DNA of 64,000 nt from Sphingomonas sp. BK345 (GTDB lineage Bacteria > Pseudomonadota > Alphaproteobacteria > Sphingomonadales > Sphingomonadaceae), in the NCBI RefSeq assembly GCF_014193845.1, contig NZ_JACHZX010000001.1, positions 124,001-188,000 of the forward strand, given 5' to 3'. The translations under genes and the position numbers were made by a program. The notes below the pieces were generated by a model that worked only from the letters and a program-made list of their open reading frames with translations, was not told the DNA's origin and did not search any database. Shown piece by piece: positions 35,057-44,459 of the stretch (within the stretch, counting starts at the first letter, position 1; every line of letters starts with the position of its first letter).

Positions 35057-36331
35057 GTGACATACGGGGGGAAGCTCGCGCGTGCCGCGGGTTGGTCCCG
35101 GCGCTCGGTGGTCGCGGCGCTCTCGATGGCCGCGGCGGGTGGCTGCGCCGCGCGGCGCTCTCCCGATACGATCAGCCTCTGGGCGATGAGCTACGAGGGC
35201 GATTACTCGCCGATGCTCATGCCCGGCTTCACGCGCGCGACCGGGGTTCCGGTCGAGGTACAGACGCTGCCCTGGACCGCGGCGCACGAGAAGCTGCTCA
35301 CCGCCCAGGCCGGCGATTCGCTGCCCGACGTGTTCATGTTGCCGGACGGCTGGGTCGGCGAGTTCGCCCTGATCGGTGCCCTGGCGCCCGTCACCGACCC
35401 CGCGCTGCTCACCGGCTTGTTCCCGGGCGTGAGCGCGGCCACCGGACCGGATGGTCGGCCCTATGCGGTGCCCTGGTCTGTCGCGCCGCAGGTGCAATAT
35501 TACCGCCGCGACCTGCTGGAGCGCGCCGGCTATGCCGCGCCGCCCGAGGACTGGGATTCGTGGCGCCGCATGGGGCAGCGGCTCAAGGCGCGGGCACCCG
35601 ACGACTATGCCTTCCTGATGCTGCTCAACTGGTGGGACTCGCTCTTCACCTTCGCCGGTCAGACCGGCGCCAACCCGCTGCGCGAGCGCGACACGCGCGG
35701 CAACTTCCGCGATCCGCGCTTCCGCGACGCGCTCGCCTTCTACGTGTCGCTGTTCCGCGAGCGGCTCGCCCCGCCGGCATTGTCGACCGAGGTGCAGGAT
35801 CCTGTCGCCGCCTTCGCGCAGGGCTATTTCGCGGTCTATCCGTACGGCCCGACCCTGACGCTCGACCTGCACCGCCGCGCCGCCGAGATCCCGGCCGCGC
35901 TGTGGAGCACCGCGCGCATGCCCGGCCCTCAGGGTCCGGGGCGAGTCTCCGGGATCGCGGCGAGCCTGTGCGTGTCGGCGCGTTCGCGCCGGCCGGCCGC
36001 CGCCTGGGCATTGGTTCGCCACCTCACCTCGCCCGCAAGCGAGCTGACCTACCAGCGGCTGATCGGCACCCTGCCCGCGCGCGCCGCCGCGTGGGCTACC
36101 CCGCAGCTGCGCCAACCCGCGCTCGCCGCCTTCGCCGAGCAGATGCGCGCTCCGACGCGCGAGCCGATGATCGTCGAGTGGGAGCGGATCCGCATCGAGG
36201 TGCAGCTGATCGCCGAGCGGGTCGTACGCGGCCAGCTCGGCATCGACGCGGCGCTCGTCGCGATGGACGATCGCGTCGACCGCCTGCTCGCCAAGCGCCG
36301 CGCGCTGGTCGAAGCGGGACGGCTGACATGA
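35057..36331 (+). CDS. ABC carbohydrate importer, solute-binding protein (Tat-type lipoprotein signal)
   Basis: The protein has 424 residues if it starts at GTG 35057, the only codon that keeps the whole signal sequence. The N-terminus has a twin arginine (SRRSVVAALS, Arg15-Arg16) followed by AAAGGC, where Cys30 would be the lipidation site. The mature part is a family 1 extracellular binding protein: FTRATGVPVEVQTLPWTAAH, DVFMLPDGWVGEF, a PYAVPWSVAPQVQYYRRDLL hinge region, and a YGPTLTLDLHRR stretch near the ligand cleft. It delivers sugars or oligosaccharides to the permeases encoded next. Its stop overlaps the first permease start (ATGA). Confidence 0.88.
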   Translation: MTYGGKLARAAGWSRRSVVAALSMAAAGGCAARRSPDTISLWAMSYEGDYSPMLMPGFTRATGVPVEVQTLPWTAAHEKLLTAQAGDSLPDVFMLPDGWVGEFALIGALAPVTDPALLTGLFPGVSAATGPDGRPYAVPWSVAPQVQYYRRDLLERAGYAAPPEDWDSWRRMGQRLKARAPDDYAFLMLLNWWDSLFTFAGQTGANPLRERDTRGNFRDPRFRDALAFYVSLFRERLAPPALSTEVQDPVAAFAQGYFAVYPYGPTLTLDLHRRAAEIPAALWSTARMPGPQGPGRVSGIAASLCVSARSRRPAAAWALVRHLTSPASELTYQRLIGTLPARAAAWATPQLRQPALAAFAEQMRAPTREPMIVEWERIRIEVQLIAERVVRGQLGIDAALVAMDDRVDRLLAKRRALVEAGRLT

Positions 36332-37209
36332 CGCGACAGGAGCGCACCGCCTGGGGCTTCGTGCTGCCGGTGCTCGCGATCATCCTGTTCGTCTTCGCGC
36401 TGCCGACCTTGCTCGCGCTGGCGCTGAGCGTCACCGATTACTCGATCTACGCGCTCGCCGACTGGGGCGCGTTGCGCTTCGTCGGGCTCGGCAACTTCAC
36501 CGGCTTGCTGACCACGCCGCTGTTCTGGCGCGCGCTCGGCAACACGGCGCTGTTCGCGCTGCTCGGCGTTCCCATGGCGATCGGCACCTCGTTGGCGGCA
36601 GCGCTGCTTCTCCACGATGCCAGCGTGCGCTGGAAGCCGCTGTGGCGCGTGCTGCTGTTCGCGCCCTATGTCACCAGCGTGGTGGCGACCGCGGTGGTGT
36701 GGCGCTTCCTGCTCAACACGCGCTTCGGCCTGCTCAACCGCGCGCTCGGCTGGATCGGCGTGCCGCCGGTCGACTGGCTTGGCGACCCGCACGCCTCGAT
36801 CCCCGCCATCCTGCTATTCGTCACGTGGAAGATCTTCGGCTACAACATGATCGTCTTCACCGCGGCGCTGTCGGCGGTGCCGCACGACCTGATGGAGGCG
36901 GCGCGGCTCGACGGGGCCTCTCGTTGGACACGCTTCCGCCACGTCACCTTGCCCGCGATCGGACCGACCTTGCTGCTCGCCGCGGTGATGAGCGTCGCGG
37001 GCTTCCTCCAGATCTTCGCGGAGCCCTATGTCATGACGCTGGGCGGCCCGGCACAGAGCACGACCACGGTGCTGTATTTCATGTTCGACGAGGGCTTCAA
37101 ATGGTGGAACCTCGGACAGGCCTCGGCGGTGGCGTTCATTCTCTTCCTGATGATCCTCGCGCTCACCTTCGCGCAGGCGCGGATCGGGCGGCGCTACGAG
37201 TGGCTGTGA
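36328..37209 (+). CDS. ABC carbohydrate importer permease (MalF/UgpA-like)
   Basis: This 293-residue inner-membrane permease has six helices. The EAA loop EAARLDGASRWTRFRHVTLP contacts the ATPase. The opening (RTAWGFVLPVLAIILFVFALP) and the FVGLGNFTGLL segment are standard for the first permease of CUT1 sugar importers. ATG 36328 overlaps the binding-protein stop, and its own stop overlaps the next start (GTGA), so the three genes form a tight translationally coupled unit. Confidence 0.93.
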   Translation: MTRQERTAWGFVLPVLAIILFVFALPTLLALALSVTDYSIYALADWGALRFVGLGNFTGLLTTPLFWRALGNTALFALLGVPMAIGTSLAAALLLHDASVRWKPLWRVLLFAPYVTSVVATAVVWRFLLNTRFGLLNRALGWIGVPPVDWLGDPHASIPAILLFVTWKIFGYNMIVFTAALSAVPHDLMEAARLDGASRWTRFRHVTLPAIGPTLLLAAVMSVAGFLQIFAEPYVMTLGGPAQSTTTVLYFMFDEGFKWWNLGQASAVAFILFLMILALTFAQARIGRRYEWL

Positions 37210-38057
37210 CCCGCCGCCGCTGGCGTGCGATCGCCGCCAACGCCGCGGTCGCGGCGGCGACGCTGCTCACCGCCGCCCCGCTGGTGTGGATGGTGCTCGT
37301 CTCGTTCATGCCGCGCGGCGAGTCGAGCCGCTTCCCGCCGCGGCTGTGGCCGTCGCGCTGGTCGTGGGAGAATTACCACGAGCTGCTCGCGCGCCGGCTG
37401 ATCGACGGCGCGTGGTTCGACTATCGCATCGTGCCCGCGCTGTGGAACAGCCTCGCCGTGGCGGGACTGTCGACGCTGCTGGGGCTGCTGCTGACCGTGC
37501 CTGCCGGCTACGCCTTCGCCAAGCTGCGCTTCCGCGGTCGCGAGCGACTGCTCCAGCTGCTGGTCGGCGCGCTCGTGGTGCCGGGGCAAGTAGCGATGCT
37601 GCCGCTGTTCCTGATCTTCAAGGAACTCGGGCTGGTGAACAGCTACGCCGGGGTGATCCTCCCCTCGCTGGCGGGCATCTTCGCGATCCTGTTCGTACGC
37701 CAGGCGGCGCTATCGATCCCCGACGAGATGCTCGACGCGGCGCGGCTCGACGGCGCCAGCGAGCGGCGCATCTTCGCGCAGATCGTGCTGCCGCTGCTCG
37801 CCCCGATCACGGTGACGCTCGCGCTGTTCATGTTCCTGGGCAGCTGGAACGACTTCCTGTGGCCGCTGATCGTGCTGGCCGACCAACATCTCTACACGCT
37901 GCCGGTCGCGGTCGCAGCGATCTCGCGCGAACATGCCGCCGACGGCGAGCTGATGATGGCGGCGGCGGTGGTGACGACGCTGCCGGTGCTGATCCTCTTC
38001 GTGCCGCTCCAGCGCTACTATATCAGCGGACTACTCGGCGGCAGCATCAAGGGCTAA
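37206..38057 (+). CDS. ABC carbohydrate importer permease (MalG/UgpE-like)
   Basis: This 283-residue second CUT1 permease starts at GTG 37206, overlapping the preceding stop. It shows the MalG-type pattern: VWMVLVSFMPRGE near the N-terminus, WNSLAVAGLSTLLGLLLTVPAGYAFAKL, the EAA loop DAARLDGASERRIFAQIVLP, and FLGSWNDFLWPLIVL near the end. Its last 27 bp overlap the end of the convergent ATPase gene, so the two transcripts are complementary at their 3' ends. Confidence 0.93.
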   Translation: MTRRRWRAIAANAAVAAATLLTAAPLVWMVLVSFMPRGESSRFPPRLWPSRWSWENYHELLARRLIDGAWFDYRIVPALWNSLAVAGLSTLLGLLLTVPAGYAFAKLRFRGRERLLQLLVGALVVPGQVAMLPLFLIFKELGLVNSYAGVILPSLAGIFAILFVRQAALSIPDEMLDAARLDGASERRIFAQIVLPLLAPITVTLALFMFLGSWNDFLWPLIVLADQHLYTLPVAVAAISREHAADGELMMAAAVVTTLPVLILFVPLQRYYISGLLGGSIKG

Positions 38058-39143
38058 GGCGGGGCGCGGATAGGCGCGGCCGTCGCGGTCGAACAGATGC
38101 GCCGCCTCGGGCGCGACCGCGAAGCGCAGCCGCTCGCTCAAGGTCACGGCCCGGTCGCCAGGGAGCTGCGCCACCACCGACGGATGATCGCCGATCGTGC
38201 CGAGATGCGCGAAGGAGAGCGGGCCGAGCCGCTCGAACAACTCGACCGCGCCGGTGAAGGCGCCGTCGTCGGCGGGGTGAAGGTTCTCGGGGCGCACGCC
38301 GAGCGTCGCTGCTTGGCCGACCGCGGCGGACGGGACCGCGACCGCGACTCGTAGATCGGCGCCGTCGGCGAGCCGCACCGTCGCGCCGTCGTGGTCGGCC
38401 GCGGCGATCGTCACCGCGAGCAGGTTCATCCCCGGCGAACCGATCGCGGCGGCTACCTCCAGCGTTGCGGGCTCGGCGTAGAGCGCGAGCGGCGGGGCGA
38501 CCTGCTCGACCCGCCCCGCGCTCATCACGACGATGCGGTTGGCGAGCGTCATCGCCTCGAGCTGGTCGTGGGTAACATAGATCATCGTACTGCCGAGCTG
38601 CTGGTGCAGGCGGGCGAACTCGTGCCGCATCTTCACGCGCAGCGCAGAGTCGAGATTGGAGAGCGGCTCGTCGAGCAGCAGCACCTTGGGACGACGAACG
38701 ATCGCGCGCGCGATCGAGACGCGCTGGCGCTGCCCGCCGGACAACGCCTTGGGCCGGCGCGCGAGCAGCGGCATCAGGTCGAGCGCCTCGGCCACCTCCT
38801 CGACGCGTTGGCGCACCTCAGCCTTGCCGAGCCGCGCGACCTTCAGCGGGAAGGCGATGTTCTCGTAGACGGTGAGATGCGGGTAGAGCGCGTAGGACTG
38901 GAACACCATCGCGAGCTCGCGATCGGCCGGCGCGGCGTCGGTAACGTCGCGGCCGCCGATCAGCACACGGCCAGCGCTCGGCTCCTCCAGCCCGGCAATG
39001 AGGCGGAGCAGCGTCGACTTGCCGCAACCCGAGGGGCCGACGATCACCACGAACTCGCCGTCGGCGATGTGGAGATCGGTGGGTCGGAGCACGTCGCTGG
39101 CGCCGAAGCGCTTCGCTAGCCCCTGGATGTCGACGCTGGCCAC
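38031..39143 (-). CDS. ABC carbohydrate importer ATPase (MalK/UgpC type)
   Basis: This 370-residue ATPase has Walker A GPSGCGKST, Q-loop VFQSYALYPHLTVYENIAFP, signature LSGGQRQRVSIARAI, Walker B VLLLDEPLSNLD, the switch histidine VTHDQLEAMTLA and a C-terminal TOBE/MalK regulatory domain (LGVRPENLHPADDG). It probably powers the adjacent binding protein and permeases although it is on the opposite strand. ATPases of this type are often shared between several sugar importers, which may explain its separate promoter. The start is GTG 39143. Confidence 0.93.
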   Translation of the reverse strand: MASVDIQGLAKRFGASDVLRPTDLHIADGEFVVIVGPSGCGKSTLLRLIAGLEEPSAGRVLIGGRDVTDAAPADRELAMVFQSYALYPHLTVYENIAFPLKVARLGKAEVRQRVEEVAEALDLMPLLARRPKALSGGQRQRVSIARAIVRRPKVLLLDEPLSNLDSALRVKMRHEFARLHQQLGSTMIYVTHDQLEAMTLANRIVVMSAGRVEQVAPPLALYAEPATLEVAAAIGSPGMNLLAVTIAAADHDGATVRLADGADLRVAVAVPSAAVGQAATLGVRPENLHPADDGAFTGAVELFERLGPLSFAHLGTIGDHPSVVAQLPGDRAVTLSERLRFAVAPEAAHLFDRDGRAYPRPALALDAAAE

Positions 39144-39196
39144 GATGCGGAGTGTCGCTGGTTAACGGAGCGGTGACAAGGGGTGGCGTCCTTCGG

Positions 39197-39328
39197 TCCT
39201 CCCCGCTCGCGGGGGAGGGGGACCAGCCGCAGGCTGGTGGAGGGGGGCTTCCGCGAGCGCTGCGCTGTAGGGAGAGCCCCCTCCACCACTCGCTTCGCGA
39301 GCGGTCCCCCTCCCCGTGCCGGGGAGGA
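39197..39328. repeat. C-rich palindromic element (class A)
   Basis: TCCTCCCCGCTCGCGGGGGA at the left end pairs with CCCCGTGCCGGGGAGGA at the right. Inside are a GGGACCAGCCGCAGGCTGGTGG hairpin core and a CGCTTCGCGAGCG hairpin. It is the closest relative of the element at 22800-22931 and sits upstream of the ATPase gene, in a 239-bp gap with no gene. Confidence 0.8.
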
Positions 39329-39382
39329 TTTCAGATTCAGTATAGCGCGCCGGAACGACGGTTGACGCCGTAAGCGCCCACC

Positions 39383-39637
39383 TCACAGCCGCCGATGTTT
39401 GCCGCCATAGCGCTGGCCGATGTAGCTGCCGATCCGTGCCATCTCGTGCGCCGCCGCGGTCGTCGCCTCGGCGCAGCATGGCATCGGATCACGCTCGGCC
39501 TGCGCCGCGCGGACCGCGACGCGCTCGCACAAGGTCTCGATGTCGGCGCGCGACAGCAGGTTCTTCTCGCGCATCAGGCACAGCAGCGACTGAAGGATGA
39601 CGATGCTCTCGTCACCAGCGCGCTCGTTCGACAGCAT
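39383..39637 (-). CDS. Small hypothetical protein
   Basis: This 84-residue soluble protein starts at ATG 39637, which has GAGGAGAG six to eight bases upstream. It is mostly helical in appearance (SIVILQSLLCLMREKNLLSR, ADIETLCERVAVRAAQAE), with a CC pair near the middle and a basic C-terminus (YGGKHRRL). It has no membrane segment or motif I recognise. It lies 69 bp from the RND efflux channel gene on the same strand, downstream of it, so it could be transcribed with the efflux operon. Function unknown. Confidence 0.6.
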   Translation of the reverse strand: MLSNERAGDESIVILQSLLCLMREKNLLSRADIETLCERVAVRAAQAERDPMPCCAEATTAAAHEMARIGSYIGQRYGGKHRRL

Positions 39638-39706
39638 CGCCCTCTCCTCATCTATTTGAGAGGAGAGTACGCCGAAACGCCCCGATGGCAAGCAAACGTT
39701 TGCGCC

Positions 39707-41242
39707 TCAGCGCAGCCCCCCGCCCAGCGAGCGGTACAGCTCCACCAGATTGCTCGCCCGGCTCAGCCGCGTGGTCACCAGCTGCTGCTGCGCCGAATAC
39801 GCGGTACGCTGCGCGTCGAGTGAGGTCAGGAACGAGTCCACGCCCGCGCGGTAGCGCGCGTCCGACAGTCGCGCCGCGACCGAGGCGGCTTCGGCCCGGG
39901 CGGTCTGCGCGGAAACCTGCTCGCCGATCGTGCCGCGCTGCGCCAGCGCGTCGGCCACCTCGCGGAAGGAGGTCTGGATCGCGCGCTCGTAGGTCGCGAC
40001 CGCCGCCTGCTGCGACGCCTTGGCATAGTCGAGATTGCCCGCGTTGCGGCCGCCGTCGAACAACGGCAGGCCGACCGAGGGCGAGCCGGTGTAGGTGAAG
40101 CTGCCCCCACCGAAGAGGCCGGACAGCGCGCTCGAGATCGTCCCGATCGTCGCGGTCAGCGAGATTCGGGGGAAGAAGGCCGCGCGCGCCGCGCCGATGT
40201 TGGCGTTCTGCGCGATCAGCTGGTGCTCGGCCTGGAGCACGTCGGGGCGGCGCAGGAGCACTTCCGACGAGACGTCGCCGGGCAGCGCATCGCGCGTGAG
40301 CGGCGTGTCGTCGAGCCCGGTCGGCAGCTGCTCGGCGGGCACGGTGGTGCCGACCAGCAGGTTGAGCGCGTTCTGGTCCTGCGCCACGCGCGTGGTGAGC
40401 GCGGCGATGTCGTTGCGCGCGGCCTGATAGTTGGTCTCGGCCTGACGCGCTTCCAGCTCGGAGGCGACCCCGATGCGGAACTGCGCGCTGGTGAGCCGCA
40501 CCGTCTCCTCGAAGGTCTTGAGCGTCTCGCGGCTGAGCCTCAGCTGCTCCTGGTCCGAGGCGAGCGTGAGCCACGCCGTCGCGATCTCGGCGATCAGGCT
40601 GATGCGGGTGGAGCGCTGCGCCTCTTCCGAGGCGAAATACTGTTCCAGCGCGGCACGATTGAGGTTGCGCACGCGCCCGAACAGGTCGAGCTCGAACGCC
40701 GAGAAGCCGGCGTTGACCGAGAAGAACTCGACGTTCGACGAGGTGCTGCCGACCCCCGCGCCGGCGCCTACCCCGGTCCCGCCGCCGGTGCCGCCACCCA
40801 CGCCACTGCCGGTGCCCGTCCCAGTGCCGGTGCCCGTTCCCGTGCCCGCTCCCGCGCCGGCAGCAGCGCCGGCCGCCCCGGCCGCGCCGAAGATGTTGTT
40901 GGTGAACGTGCCCGATCCCGAGATCGTCGTGCTCGGCACCAGGTCGGCGCGCTGGACTCGATATTGCGCCCGCGCCTGGAGCACGTTGGCCGCCGCGACA
41001 CGCAGGTCGCGGTTGTTCGCTAGCCCGGTCTCGATCACCCCGCGCAGTCGGGGATCGAGGAAGAAGTCGCGCCAGCCGATCTGGCTGACGTCGGCGGCGT
41101 CGCTCGCCGCGGCGGGGTACACCCCGCCCTGCGGCAGCGCGGCGGGAACCGCGCCTCCGGGGCGCTCATACTTAGGCGCCAGGTTGCAGCCGGCGAGCGC
41201 GCTGGACAGGGCCAGCGCGGTGAGGATCGCGGAACGAGTCAC
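39707..41242 (-). CDS. RND efflux outer-membrane channel (NodT/OprM family lipoprotein)
   Basis: This 511-residue protein starts at GTG 41242, one base after the pump gene stop. The lipobox SALAGC puts the lipid anchor on Cys19. Two homologous OEP halves with long alpha-helical hairpins are present (WRDFFLDPRLRGVIETGLA, VLLRRPDVLQAEHQLIAQNA and FPRISLTATIG), as expected for the trimeric TolC-like duct. Residues about 119-169 are an unusual Gly/Thr/Ala-only insertion just before FELDLFGRVRNL, where the first surface loop of the barrel is expected. It completes the adaptor-pump-channel operon. Confidence 0.93.
   Translation of the reverse strand: MTRSAILTALALSSALAGCNLAPKYERPGGAVPAALPQGGVYPAAASDAADVSQIGWRDFFLDPRLRGVIETGLANNRDLRVAAANVLQARAQYRVQRADLVPSTTISGSGTFTNNIFGAAGAAGAAAGAGAGTGTGTGTGTGTGSGVGGGTGGGTGVGAGAGVGSTSSNVEFFSVNAGFSAFELDLFGRVRNLNRAALEQYFASEEAQRSTRISLIAEIATAWLTLASDQEQLRLSRETLKTFEETVRLTSAQFRIGVASELEARQAETNYQAARNDIAALTTRVAQDQNALNLLVGTTVPAEQLPTGLDDTPLTRDALPGDVSSEVLLRRPDVLQAEHQLIAQNANIGAARAAFFPRISLTATIGTISSALSGLFGGGSFTYTGSPSVGLPLFDGGRNAGNLDYAKASQQAAVATYERAIQTSFREVADALAQRGTIGEQVSAQTARAEAASVAARLSDARYRAGVDSFLTSLDAQRTAYSAQQQLVTTRLSRASNLVELYRSLGGGLR
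40736..40888 (-). repeat. In-frame low-complexity Gly-Thr repeat within the efflux channel gene
   Basis: The gene here encodes alternating Gly-Ala, Gly-Thr and Gly-Gly-Gly-Thr units with no other residue types except Ser and Val (residues about 119-169). On the plus strand this reads as GTGCCC/GTGCCG-like hexamers with scattered substitutions. Units are multiples of three bases, so gain or loss of copies would change loop length without breaking the frame. Confidence 0.85.
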
Positions 41243-41243
41243 G

Positions 41244-44200
41244 TCAGGCTCCCTCGGGGCGCGGTGCCCCGGGATGATGGTCGAGGGCGGCGTCGTCCGC
41301 CCGGTGGTCGGCGTCTTCGGTCCGGTCGGGCGTCGCGGCGTGGCCGCTGTGCCCGAACAGCCGCAGCACGACGACGAAGAACATCGGCACGAAGAAGATC
41401 GCCAGCACCGTCGCGGACAACATGCCGCCCACGACCGCGCGACCGATCGCGTTCTGGCCGCCCGCGCCCGCGCCGGTCGACACCGCCAGCGGCATCACGC
41501 CGAACACGAAGGCGAGGCTGGTCATCAGGATCGGCCGGAGGCGCAGCTTGGCCGCCTCCACCGCCGCCTCGAAGGAGTTCATCCCCTCCGCCATGCGCTC
41601 CTCGGCGAACTCGACGATCAGGATCGCGTTCTTGGCGGACACGCCGATCGTGGTGATCAGGCCGACCTGGAGGTAGATGTCCTTGTTCAGTCCGGTCAGC
41701 CACGCCGCGAGCACCGCGCCGATGATGCCGAGCGGCACCACCAGCAGCACCGAGATCGGCACCGACCAGCTCTCGTACAGCGCGGCGAGGCAGAGGAAGA
41801 CGATCAGCAGCGACAGGCCGTAGAGTGCCGGCGCCTGCCCGCCCGACAGCCGCTCCTCGTAGGAGAGGCCGGTCCATTCCAGCGTCGTGCCCGGGGGCAG
41901 CTTGGCGTGGATCTCCTGCAACGCCTCCATCGCGGCACCGGTGCTCTGCCCCGGTCCGGGCGAGCCCTGCAGCTGCATCGCCGGCTGCCCGTTGTAGCGG
42001 GTCAGCGAGACGGGCGCGTTGGCCCATTCCAGCGTCGAGAAGGCGGTGAACGGCGCCATCTGCCCGTTCGCACCGCGGACGTACAGCTCGCCGACGTCCT
42101 CGGGCGCCATGCGGTACGGGCCATCGTTCTGGACGTACACGCGCTTCACGCGACCGCGGTCGATGAAGTCGTTGATATAGCCGCCGCCCCAGGCGGTCGC
42201 GATGGTGCTGTTGACGTCGGCGAGGTCGAGCCCGAGCGCGCGCGCCTTGTCCTCGTCGATCTTCACCTTGAGCTGCGGCGCGTCCTCCAGGCTCAGCGGG
42301 CGTACCTGCGCCAGCCGCGGGTCCTGCGACGCCATGCCGAGCATCATGTTGCGGATCTGCGTCAGCTTCTCGTGCCCGACCCCGCCGGTATCGACCAGCT
42401 GGACGTCGAAGCCCGTGGCGTTGCCGAGCTCCTGCACCGCGGGCGGGATCAGCGCGAAGATCAGCCCGTCCTTATACTGCGAGAACGACCCCATCGCGCG
42501 CCCGACGATTGCCTGGGCGCGATTGTCGCCGCCCGAGCGATCCTCCCACGGCTTCAGGTTGACGAACACCAGGCCGGTGTTCTGGCCCTGGCCGGCAAAG
42601 CTGAAGCCGTTGATGGTGAAGACACCCTGGACGTTCTTGGCCTCCTGCTTGAGGAAGTGGTCGCGGGTCAGCGCCAGCCCCTTCTCGGTGCGCGCACTGC
42701 TCGCGCCCGCCGGGCCCTGCACCAGCGCGAGCACGAAGCCCTGGTCCTCGTCGGGCAGGAAGCCCGAGGGCAGCCGGATGAAGACGAGCGCCATGCCCGC
42801 GACGATCAGCAGATAGACCAGCAGCGAGCGCTTCCAGTGGCGCGCGGTGCTCTTCACCCCGCCCTCGTAGCGATGCTGCGCGCGGTCGAAGTTGCGATTG
42901 AACCAGCGGAAGAAACGCGCCAGCGGCCCGTTGCCCTCCTGCTTGTCGGGATCGTGCGGCTTCAGGATCGTCGCGCACAGCGCGGGCGTGAGGATCAGCG
43001 CGACGAGCACCGAGAGCACCATCGCCGAGACGATCGTGATCGAGAACTGGCGGTAGATCACGCCGGTCGAGCCGCCGAAGAAGGCCATCGGCAGGAACAC
43101 CGCCGAGAGCACCATGCCGATGCCGACCAGCGCGCTGCTGATCTCGTCCATCGACTTGCGCGCGGCTTCCTTCGGGGAAAGATGCTCGGTGACGATCAGG
43201 CGCTCGACGTTCTCGACCACGACGATCGCGTCGTCGACGAGCAGGCCGATCGCCAGCACCATGCCGAACAAAGTCAGCGTGTTGATCGTGAAGCCCGCCA
43301 GCGCCATCACCGCAAAGGTGCCGAGCAGGACCACCGGCACCGCGATCGTCGGGATCAGCGTCGCGCGCCAGTTCTGCAGGAACAGGAACATGACGAGGAA
43401 GACGAGCACCACCGCCTCGATCAGCGTGTGGATCACCTGCTCCACTGACAGCCGCACGAACGGCGTGATGTCGTAGGGGTAGATCACCTTCACGTCGGCG
43501 GGCAGCGTCTTGCCGATCTCGGCGACACGCGCCTTGAGCAGGTCGACGGTGTCGAGCGCGTTCGCGCCTGCCGCCAGCCGGACACCGAAGCCTGACGCCG
43601 GCTTGCCGTTATACTGCACGTCGAAGCCGTAATTCTCGGCGCCGATCTCGACCCGCGCGACGTCGCGCAGCCGCACCACCGAGCCGTCGGTGCCAGTCTT
43701 GAGCCGGATGTTGCCGAACTGCTCAGGCGTCTGGAGCCGCGACTGCACCGAGACGGTCGCGTTGAGCATCTGCTCCTTGGGCGCGGGCTGCGCGCCGATC
43801 TGGCCGGCGGAGACCTGCGCGTTCTGTGCCTGCACCGCGGCGGTGACGTCGGCGACGGTCAGCGCGTAATTGTTGAGCTTGAGTGGATCGAGCCAGATGC
43901 GCATCGCATATTGCGAGCCGAACACCTGGAGCTCGCCGACGCCGTTGATGCGGCTGACCGGGTCCTGGAACTTGGACACGACCATGTCGGCGAGGTCGTT
44001 GTTGCTGTGCGACCCGTCGGTGGAGACGAGGCCGACGACGGCGAGGAAGCTCGCCGCCGACTTCGTCACCTGGATACCCTGGCGCTGGACCTCCTGCGGC
44101 AGCAGCGGGGTCGCCGCCTGCAGCTTGTTCTGGACCTGCACCTGCGCGATGTCGGGATCGGTACCCTGCTCGAAGGTCAGCGTGATCGTGACCACGCCCG

Positions 44201-44453
44201 CCGAGGAGGAGGAGGACGAGAAATAGCGCAGATTGTCGATGCCGCGCAGCTGCTGCTCGACGATCTGGGTGGTGGTGCGCTCGAGCGTCTCGGCGTCGGC
44301 GCCGGGATAGTTGGCGGTGATCGCGACCGCGGGGGGCGCGATCTCGGGGAATTGCGCGATCGGCAAGCTGCGGATCGCGATGATCCCCGCCAGCATCAGC
44401 GCCAAGGCGATGACCCACGCGAAGATGGGCCGGTCGATGAAGAAGCGCGACAT
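41244..44453 (-). CDS. RND multidrug efflux pump, inner-membrane subunit (AcrB/MexB-like)
   Basis: This 1069-residue HAE1-family pump starts [20 protein letters not shown], has 12 helices and two large periplasmic loops, and carries the proton-relay Asp pair in the fourth helix ([16 protein letters not shown]). The [12 protein letters not shown] and [21 protein letters not shown] stretches are conserved in AcrB-type pumps. It exports hydrophobic and amphiphilic compounds from the periplasm and inner membrane using the proton gradient. The gene lies 6 bp after the adaptor and 1 bp before the channel in one operon. Confidence 0.97.
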   Translation of the reverse strand: MSRFFIDRPIFAWVIALALMLAGIIAIRSLPIAQFPEIAPPAVAITANYPGADAETLERTTTQIVEQQLRGIDNLRYFSSSSSSAGVVTITLTFEQGTDPDIAQVQVQNKLQAATPLLPQEVQRQGIQVTKSAASFLAVVGLVSTDGSHSNNDLADMVVSKFQDPVSRINGVGELQVFGSQYAMRIWLDPLKLNNYALTVADVTAAVQAQNAQVSAGQIGAQPAPKEQMLNATVSVQSRLQTPEQFGNIRLKTGTDGSVVRLRDVARVEIGAENYGFDVQYNGKPASGFGVRLAAGANALDTVDLLKARVAEIGKTLPADVKVIYPYDITPFVRLSVEQVIHTLIEAVVLVFLVMFLFLQNWRATLIPTIAVPVVLLGTFAVMALAGFTINTLTLFGMVLAIGLLVDDAIVVVENVERLIVTEHLSPKEAARKSMDEISSALVGIGMVLSAVFLPMAFFGGSTGVIYRQFSITIVSAMVLSVLVALILTPALCATILKPHDPDKQEGNGPLARFFRWFNRNFDRAQHRYEGGVKSTARHWKRSLLVYLLIVAGMALVFIRLPSGFLPDEDQGFVLALVQGPAGASSARTEKGLALTRDHFLKQEAKNVQGVFTINGFSFAGQGQNTGLVFVNLKPWEDRSGGDNRAQAIVGRAMGSFSQYKDGLIFALIPPAVQELGNATGFDVQLVDTGGVGHEKLTQIRNMMLGMASQDPRLAQVRPLSLEDAPQLKVKIDEDKARALGLDLADVNSTIATAWGGGYINDFIDRGRVKRVYVQNDGPYRMAPEDVGELYVRGANGQMAPFTAFSTLEWANAPVSLTRYNGQPAMQLQGSPGPGQSTGAAMEALQEIHAKLPPGTTLEWTGLSYEERLSGGQAPALYGLSLLIVFLCLAALYESWSVPISVLLVVPLGIIGAVLAAWLTGLNKDIYLQVGLITTIGVSAKNAILIVEFAEERMAEGMNSFEAAVEAAKLRLRPILMTSLAFVFGVMPLAVSTGAGAGGQNAIGRAVVGGMLSATVLAIFFVPMFFVVVLRLFGHSGHAATPDRTEDADHRADDAALDHHPGAPRPEGA

Positions 44454-44459
44454 GCGAGG

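Noticed and set aside
34922..36115. Upstream extension of the TonB receptor frame
   Set aside because: The frame stays open by composition only; ATG 34921 begins a proper signal peptide and the extension overlaps the divergent binding-protein gene.
40741..40900. Short repeats that might suggest a CRISPR array
   Set aside because: The units are contiguous hexamer-like repeats in frame within a protein gene, with no spacers and no cas genes.
40473..43448. A 991-codon plus-strand frame across the RND channel and pump genes
   Set aside because: It spans two genuine minus-strand genes and consists of Arg/His-rich low-complexity sequence.
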